Positions 4,968 to 8,228 of a stretch of DNA of 8,228 nucleotides are shown one piece after another; the first letter of the stretch is position 1, and every line of letters begins with the position of its first letter. The stretch is from Oscillospiraceae bacterium (lineage in GTDB: Bacteria; Bacillota; Clostridia; Oscillospirales; Ruminococcaceae). Location of the stretch: NCBI GenBank assembly GCA_029068025.1, contig JAIEDJ010000042.1:1-8228 (forward strand). Reading direction: 5' to 3'. The notes below the pieces were generated by a model. The model saw only the letters and a list, made by a program, of their open reading frames with translations. It was not told the DNA's origin and ran no database searches. The position numbers and the translations under genes are program-made.

Positions 4968-7604
4968 TTAAACAAGTTTAGTAGTCTTGCCGTAGTAAGC
5001 GTTCAGATACATCTGTTTGATCTCGCTCATAAGCGGATATCTCGGGTTGGCTCCCGTGCACTGATCGTCAAACGCCTGTTCAACCATTTCGTCAAGTCTG
5101 TCAAGGAAGTCCTTCTCGTCAATGCCGTAGTCTTTAATGCACTTGTAAATTCCGATCCTGTCCTTAAGCTCGTCGATCCTGGAGATTATAGCCTCGACCT
5201 TTTCCGCGTCGGTCTTGCCCTTGCAGCCGAGGTATTCCGCTACTTCCGCGTACTTAGCAAGAGTCATCGGGTGATCGTACTGCGAGAAGGTTCCCATCTT
5301 GGGCGGCTTTTCGCTGGAGTTGAAGCGGATAACCTCATCGATCAGCAGAGCGTTGGCAACACCGTGCGGCAGGTGGTGGAACGCGCCGAGCTTGTGCGCC
5401 ATGGAGTGGCATACGCCGAGGAACGCGTTCGCGAACGCCATACCCGCCATTGTAGCCGCGTTTGCCATCTTCTCGCGTGCCTCGGGATCGGGAGTTTCAT
5501 TGCCGTCCTTCGAAGGTGCGGAGTCGTATGCTCTGGGCAGATAATCGAAGATCATTTTCAGTGACTGCTTTGCAAGTCCGTCGGTATAATCGGTAGCCAT
5601 TACAGACGCAAGAGCTTCGAGATCGTGCGTTACCGCGTCGATACCGGAAGCGGAGGTCAGTCCCTTCGGACCGCTCATCATAAGATCCGGATCAACGATA
5701 GCCATCTTCGGAAGCAGCTCGTAGTCCGCGAGCGGGTATTTAACGCCTGTTTCCTGATCGGTGATTACCGCGAACGGAGTAACCTCCGAGCCGGTACCCG
5801 CCGAGGTAGGAACCGCGATGAAATACGCCTTGTCGCCCATATGCGGGAAGGTGTATACTCTCTTTCTTATATCAATGAAGCGCATTGCCATATCCTGGAA
5901 GTCCGCTTCAGGGTGCTCGTACAGAACCCACATGATTTTAGCTGCGTCCATAGCGGAGCCGCCGCCGAGCGCGATAATGCAGTCCGGCTCAAACTTGCGC
6001 ATAGCCTCAGCTCCCGATTGGGCGGAAGCAAGGGAAGGATCGGGTTCAACGTCGGAGAATGTAGTATGAGCGATCCCCATCTCGTCGAGCTTGTCGGTAA
6101 TGCACTTGGTATAGCCGTTCTTCGCAAGGAAGGAATCGGTAACTATGAACACTCTCTTCTTGTTCATAACGTCCTTCAACTCCGCCAGAGCAACGGGAAG
6201 ACAGCCCTTCTTGATGTAAACCTTCTCGGGCGCACGGAACCACAGCATATTCTCTCTCCTCTCAGCCAATGTCTTGATATTCAGCAGATGACGAACTCCG
6301 ACGTTCTCGGAAACGGAGTTGCCGCCCCACGAGCCGCAGCCCAGGGTAAGCGAGGGAGCGAGCTTGAAGTTATACAGATCGCCGATGCCGCCGTGTGAGG
6401 ACGGTGTGTTGATCAGCATACGGCAGGTTTTCATTCTTTCGGAGAACTCCGCGATCTTTTCTTTTTCGGTAACAGCATTAATGTACAGAGAAGATGTGTG
6501 ACCGTAGCCGCCGTCGGCGATAAGGCGTTCCGCCTTTTCGAGCGCGTCGTTGAAGTTCTTTGCCTTGTACATAGCGAGAACGGGGGAAAGCTTTTCATGA
6601 GCGAATTCCTCAGATATGTCAACGGACTCTACCTCGCCGATGAGGATCTTTGCGTCCTCGGGGCAGTCCTTAACGCCGGCGAGCTGAGCGATCTTGTACG
6701 CGGACTGACCGACGATCTTTGCGTTGAGCGCGCCGTTAATGATAATGGTCTTGCGAACCTTTTTGATCTCCTTATCATTCAGGAAATAGCAACCGCGTGC
6801 TTCAAATTCCTTGCGAACTTTATCGTATATTTTGGAAAGCACGATAACGGACTGCTCCGAAGCGCAAATCATACCATTATCAAACGTCTTGGAGTGAATA
6901 ATGGAGCTAACCGCCAGCAGAATATTTGCGGTATCGTCGATAATGGCAGGGGTGTTGCCCGCGCCTACGCCGAGAGCGGGTTTGCCGCTGGAATAAGCAG
7001 CCTTGACCATGCCGGGACCGCCGGTGGCGAGGATAATGTCGGATTCCTTCATCAGAAGGTTTGTAAGCTCCAATGACGGAACGTCGATCCACGAAATAAT
7101 GCCCTCGGGAGCGCCCGCCTTTACTGCGGCTTCATAAACGATCCTTGCCGCTTCGATGGTGGATTTCTTAGCGCGGGGGTGAGGGCTGATTATAATACCG
7201 TTTCTGGTCTTGAGCGAGATCAGGCACTTGAAGATCGCGGTGGAGGTCGGGTTGGTGGTCGGGATAACCGCTCCGACAACGCCGATGGGATCCGCTACCT
7301 TGGTCATGCCGAAGGCTTCATCGTGCTCAATAACGCCGCAGGTCTTTACTCCCTTGTAAGCGTTGTAGATATGCTCGGATGCATAGTTGTTCTTGATCAC
7401 CTTGTCCTCGACAACGCCCATACCGGTCTCTTCGACAGCCATTTTCGCAAGCGGAAGACGCTGCTTGTTAGCGGCGGACGCGGCAGCCAGAAAGATCTTG
7501 TCGACCTGTTCCTGCGTGTAGGTGGAAAACTTCTCCTGAGCCGCTCTTACTTTCGCGAGGGCAGCTTCAAAATTTTCTACACTGTCAACGATCTCATGGT
7601 TCAT
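4968..7604 (-). CDS. adhE: Bifunctional acetaldehyde-CoA/alcohol dehydrogenase
   Basis: An 878-residue enzyme, the usual AdhE length (about 860-890). It reduces acetyl-CoA to acetaldehyde and then ethanol with two NADH, in the cytoplasm; family members assemble into spirosome filaments. The N-terminal aldehyde dehydrogenase domain (about 1-445) carries the catalytic cysteine C247 in FDNGMICASEQS. The C-terminal iron-dependent alcohol dehydrogenase domain (about 455-870) has the NAD-binding GGGSAMDAAK (547-556) and metal ligands D656, H660, H733 (VCHSMAHKLGA) and H747 (HHLPHG). All key residues are present. The ATG at 7604 has AAGGAG 9 bases upstream. It is the first gene after a promoter with a Rex-type operator, so expression should rise when NADH is high. 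It heads the operon that continues into the kinase, ferredoxin, hydS, phosphatase and hydA2. The literature on R. albus calls this gene aad. Confidence 0.97.
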   Translation of the reverse strand: MNHEIVDSVENFEAALAKVRAAQEKFSTYTQEQVDKIFLAAASAANKQRLPLAKMAVEETGMGVVEDKVIKNNYASEHIYNAYKGVKTCGVIEHDEAFGMTKVADPIGVVGAVIPTTNPTSTAIFKCLISLKTRNGIIISPHPRAKKSTIEAARIVYEAAVKAGAPEGIISWIDVPSLELTNLLMKESDIILATGGPGMVKAAYSSGKPALGVGAGNTPAIIDDTANILLAVSSIIHSKTFDNGMICASEQSVIVLSKIYDKVRKEFEARGCYFLNDKEIKKVRKTIIINGALNAKIVGQSAYKIAQLAGVKDCPEDAKILIGEVESVDISEEFAHEKLSPVLAMYKAKNFNDALEKAERLIADGGYGHTSSLYINAVTEKEKIAEFSERMKTCRMLINTPSSHGGIGDLYNFKLAPSLTLGCGSWGGNSVSENVGVRHLLNIKTLAERRENMLWFRAPEKVYIKKGCLPVALAELKDVMNKKRVFIVTDSFLAKNGYTKCITDKLDEMGIAHTTFSDVEPDPSLASAQSGAEAMRKFEPDCIIALGGGSAMDAAKIMWVLYEHPEADFQDMAMRFIDIRKRVYTFPHMGDKAYFIAVPTSAGTGSEVTPFAVITDQETGVKYPLADYELLPKMAIVDPDLMMSGPKGLTSASGIDAVTHDLEALASVMATDYTDGLAKQSLKMIFDYLPRAYDSAPSKDGNETPDPEAREKMANAATMAGMAFANAFLGVCHSMAHKLGAFHHLPHGVANALLIDEVIRFNSSEKPPKMGTFSQYDHPMTLAKYAEVAEYLGCKGKTDAEKVEAIISRIDELKDRIGIYKCIKDYGIDEKDFLDRLDEMVEQAFDDQCTGANPRYPLMSEIKQMYLNAYYGKTTKLV

Positions 7605-7632
7605 AGTTATCTACTCCTTTTGCAGTAAATTA

Positions 7633-7648
7633 TTGCACTGTTGTGCAA
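7633..7648. promoter_or_regulatory. 16-base palindrome in the adhE leader
   Basis: TTGCAC-TGTT-GTGCAA is a perfect 6-4-6 inverted repeat 29 bases ahead of the adhE start codon and well downstream of the predicted promoter. It could be a short RNA hairpin just before the ribosome binding site or a binding site for a dimeric regulator. It does not match the Rex consensus. Confidence 0.5.
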
Positions 7649-7745
7649 CACTTTATTATTTACGGAACGATTTTGGTAATTACTGTTTCTTTTATTGTTA
7701 TAAAAAGGAAATCGACAAAGCAGTCTTTTTATCAAAAGTCCGTCT

Positions 7746-7763
7746 TTGTTAATATTTTAACAT
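7746..7763. promoter_or_regulatory. Rex-type operator of adhE
   Basis: TTGTTAATATTTTAACAT matches the clostridial Rex consensus TTGTTAA-N4-TTAACAA at all but the last position and is nearly symmetrical. It covers the predicted -10 element, the right place for repression by Rex, which leaves DNA when NADH is high. A further half-site, TTGTGAA at 7776-7782, lies 30 bases away over the -35 element without a good partner arm. Rex itself is not in the window. Confidence 0.82.
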
Positions 7764-7782
7764 ATTATATCTTCTTTGTGAA
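7754..7782 (-). promoter_or_regulatory. Predicted sigma-A promoter for adhE and the downstream operon
   Basis: On the minus strand TTCACA (7782-7777) and TAAAAT (7759-7754) are separated by 17 bases, each one mismatch from the consensus hexamers. An alternative -10, TATAAT at 7769-7764, is perfect but its nearest -35-like TTTACA is only 14 bases away. Either choice leaves a leader of roughly 140-155 bases before the adhE start. Confidence 0.62.
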
Positions 7783-7826
7783 ATGTAAATTCCACATAAA
7801 GATATAACTATACAAGCATAGTGAAT

Positions 7827-8228
7827 TTATACCTTGGGAAAACAGTTTCTCTTGGCATTGGTAACATCCGTTATAAACTGCTTGTCGAGCGCCGAGAGCT
7901 TGTAGTCGCGGCGATAGATGAGCACGTCTTTATACGGCTTGGCGTTTTGATCGCATTTTCTGGTGACAAGTCCGTAGTTGTCGAGCAGCCATTGTGGAGT
8001 GGGAGATACCCACATAAACGTATTCGGAACGCTCCCAAGCAGGATGAACTGTGTCGCGCGCTCAAATACATAGATCCTTTTATTGACCGACTCAGAAAGT
8101 TCCGCCTTTTTTACGTCAATAAGCGGCAGGGAAGGCACATAAGGATCTCCGGGAGTGATCTCGATATAATCCTTGAGATCCTCCATCATCAGATCCTCCT
8201 TTTTAGCAAGGGGGCTGTCATCCTTAAC
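7827..8228 (-). CDS. LysR-type transcriptional regulator, C-terminal effector domain (partial, 5' end outside window)
   Basis: The 133 visible residues read as the end of a LysR-type regulator: DSPLAKKEDLMMEDLKDY resembles the usual 'HPLAxxxxxxxxDL' segment of the effector-binding domain, and the terminal stretch around IYRRDYKLSALDKQFITDV fits its last helix. The DNA-binding helix-turn-helix would lie to the right of the window. The reading frame is open to the edge, so I treat the gene as truncated by the window rather than starting at the ATG at 8189, although AGGAGG precedes that ATG by 5 bases. It points the same way as adhE and ends 222 bases before it, but the adhE promoter lies between. 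It might regulate the hydrogenase/ethanol operon, but LysR regulators are more often divergent from their targets. The family call is from residue pattern alone. Confidence 0.66.
   Translation of the reverse strand, partial: VKDDSPLAKKEDLMMEDLKDYIEITPGDPYVPSLPLIDVKKAELSESVNKRIYVFERATQFILLGSVPNTFMWVSPTPQWLLDNYGLVTRKCDQNAKPYKDVLIYRRDYKLSALDKQFITDVTNAKRNCFPKV

Noticed and set aside
5625..6398. Long plus-strand open frame (257 codons) inside adhE
   Set aside because: It lies fully antisense to a complete, strongly conserved AdhE, resembles no family I know, and has no convincing ribosome binding site. It is explained by GC-biased codon use in the real gene.
7681..7740. Terminator for the LysR-type gene
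   Set aside because: Only short AT pairings (such as CTTTT/AAAAG) are present, without a GC-rich stem, and they lie downstream of the adhE promoter.

Overview
The window looks like chromosomal DNA from a strictly anaerobic, fermentative member of the Clostridia, most like Ruminococcus and its relatives in the Oscillospiraceae. The basis is the gene set: a group B [FeFe]-hydrogenase, a PAS-containing [FeFe]-hydrogenase homologue (HydS type), a bifunctional acetaldehyde/alcohol dehydrogenase and strong AGGAGG-type ribosome binding sites. Every gene I can support lies on the minus strand, so transcription runs from right to left.

From right to left: the 3' end of a LysR-type regulator (7827-8228, cut by the window edge). 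Next is a 222-base AT-rich gap with a sigma-A-like promoter, a near-perfect Rex-type operator on its -10 element, and a 16-base palindrome in the leader. Then come adhE (4968-7604), a 131-base gap with two hairpins, an APH-fold kinase (4090-4836), a gap filled by two tandem copies of a 103/104-base palindromic repeat, a small thioredoxin-like [2Fe-2S] ferredoxin (3621-3860), a gap with an 11-bp hairpin, hydS (1826-3502), a SpoIIE/PP2C-type phosphatase whose start overlaps the end of hydS (661-1833), and the 5' part of the group B hydrogenase gene hydA2 (1-649, cut by the window edge).

The layout matches the unit described for Ruminococcus albus 7, where hydS and hydA2 are co-transcribed with a bifunctional aldehyde/alcohol dehydrogenase, a Ser/Thr kinase, a Ser/Thr phosphatase and a redox-sensing repressor. 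The likely logic is a choice between two electron sinks: AdhE reoxidises NADH by making ethanol, while HydA2 discharges reduced ferredoxin as H2. HydS is probably a sensor of H2 or redox state, signalling through its PAS domain and C-terminal helices to the adjacent phosphatase, with the kinase as a possible opposing enzyme. The Rex-type operator would tie transcription to NADH/NAD+. The operon is therefore not wholly new, but the signalling route (HydS to phosphatase/kinase to unknown target), the unclassified C-terminal half of the phosphatase, the intergenic repeats and the [2Fe-2S] protein are poorly explained. No tRNA, rRNA, CRISPR array, transposase or convincing intrinsic terminator was seen, and no gene-free stretch exceeds 300 bases.
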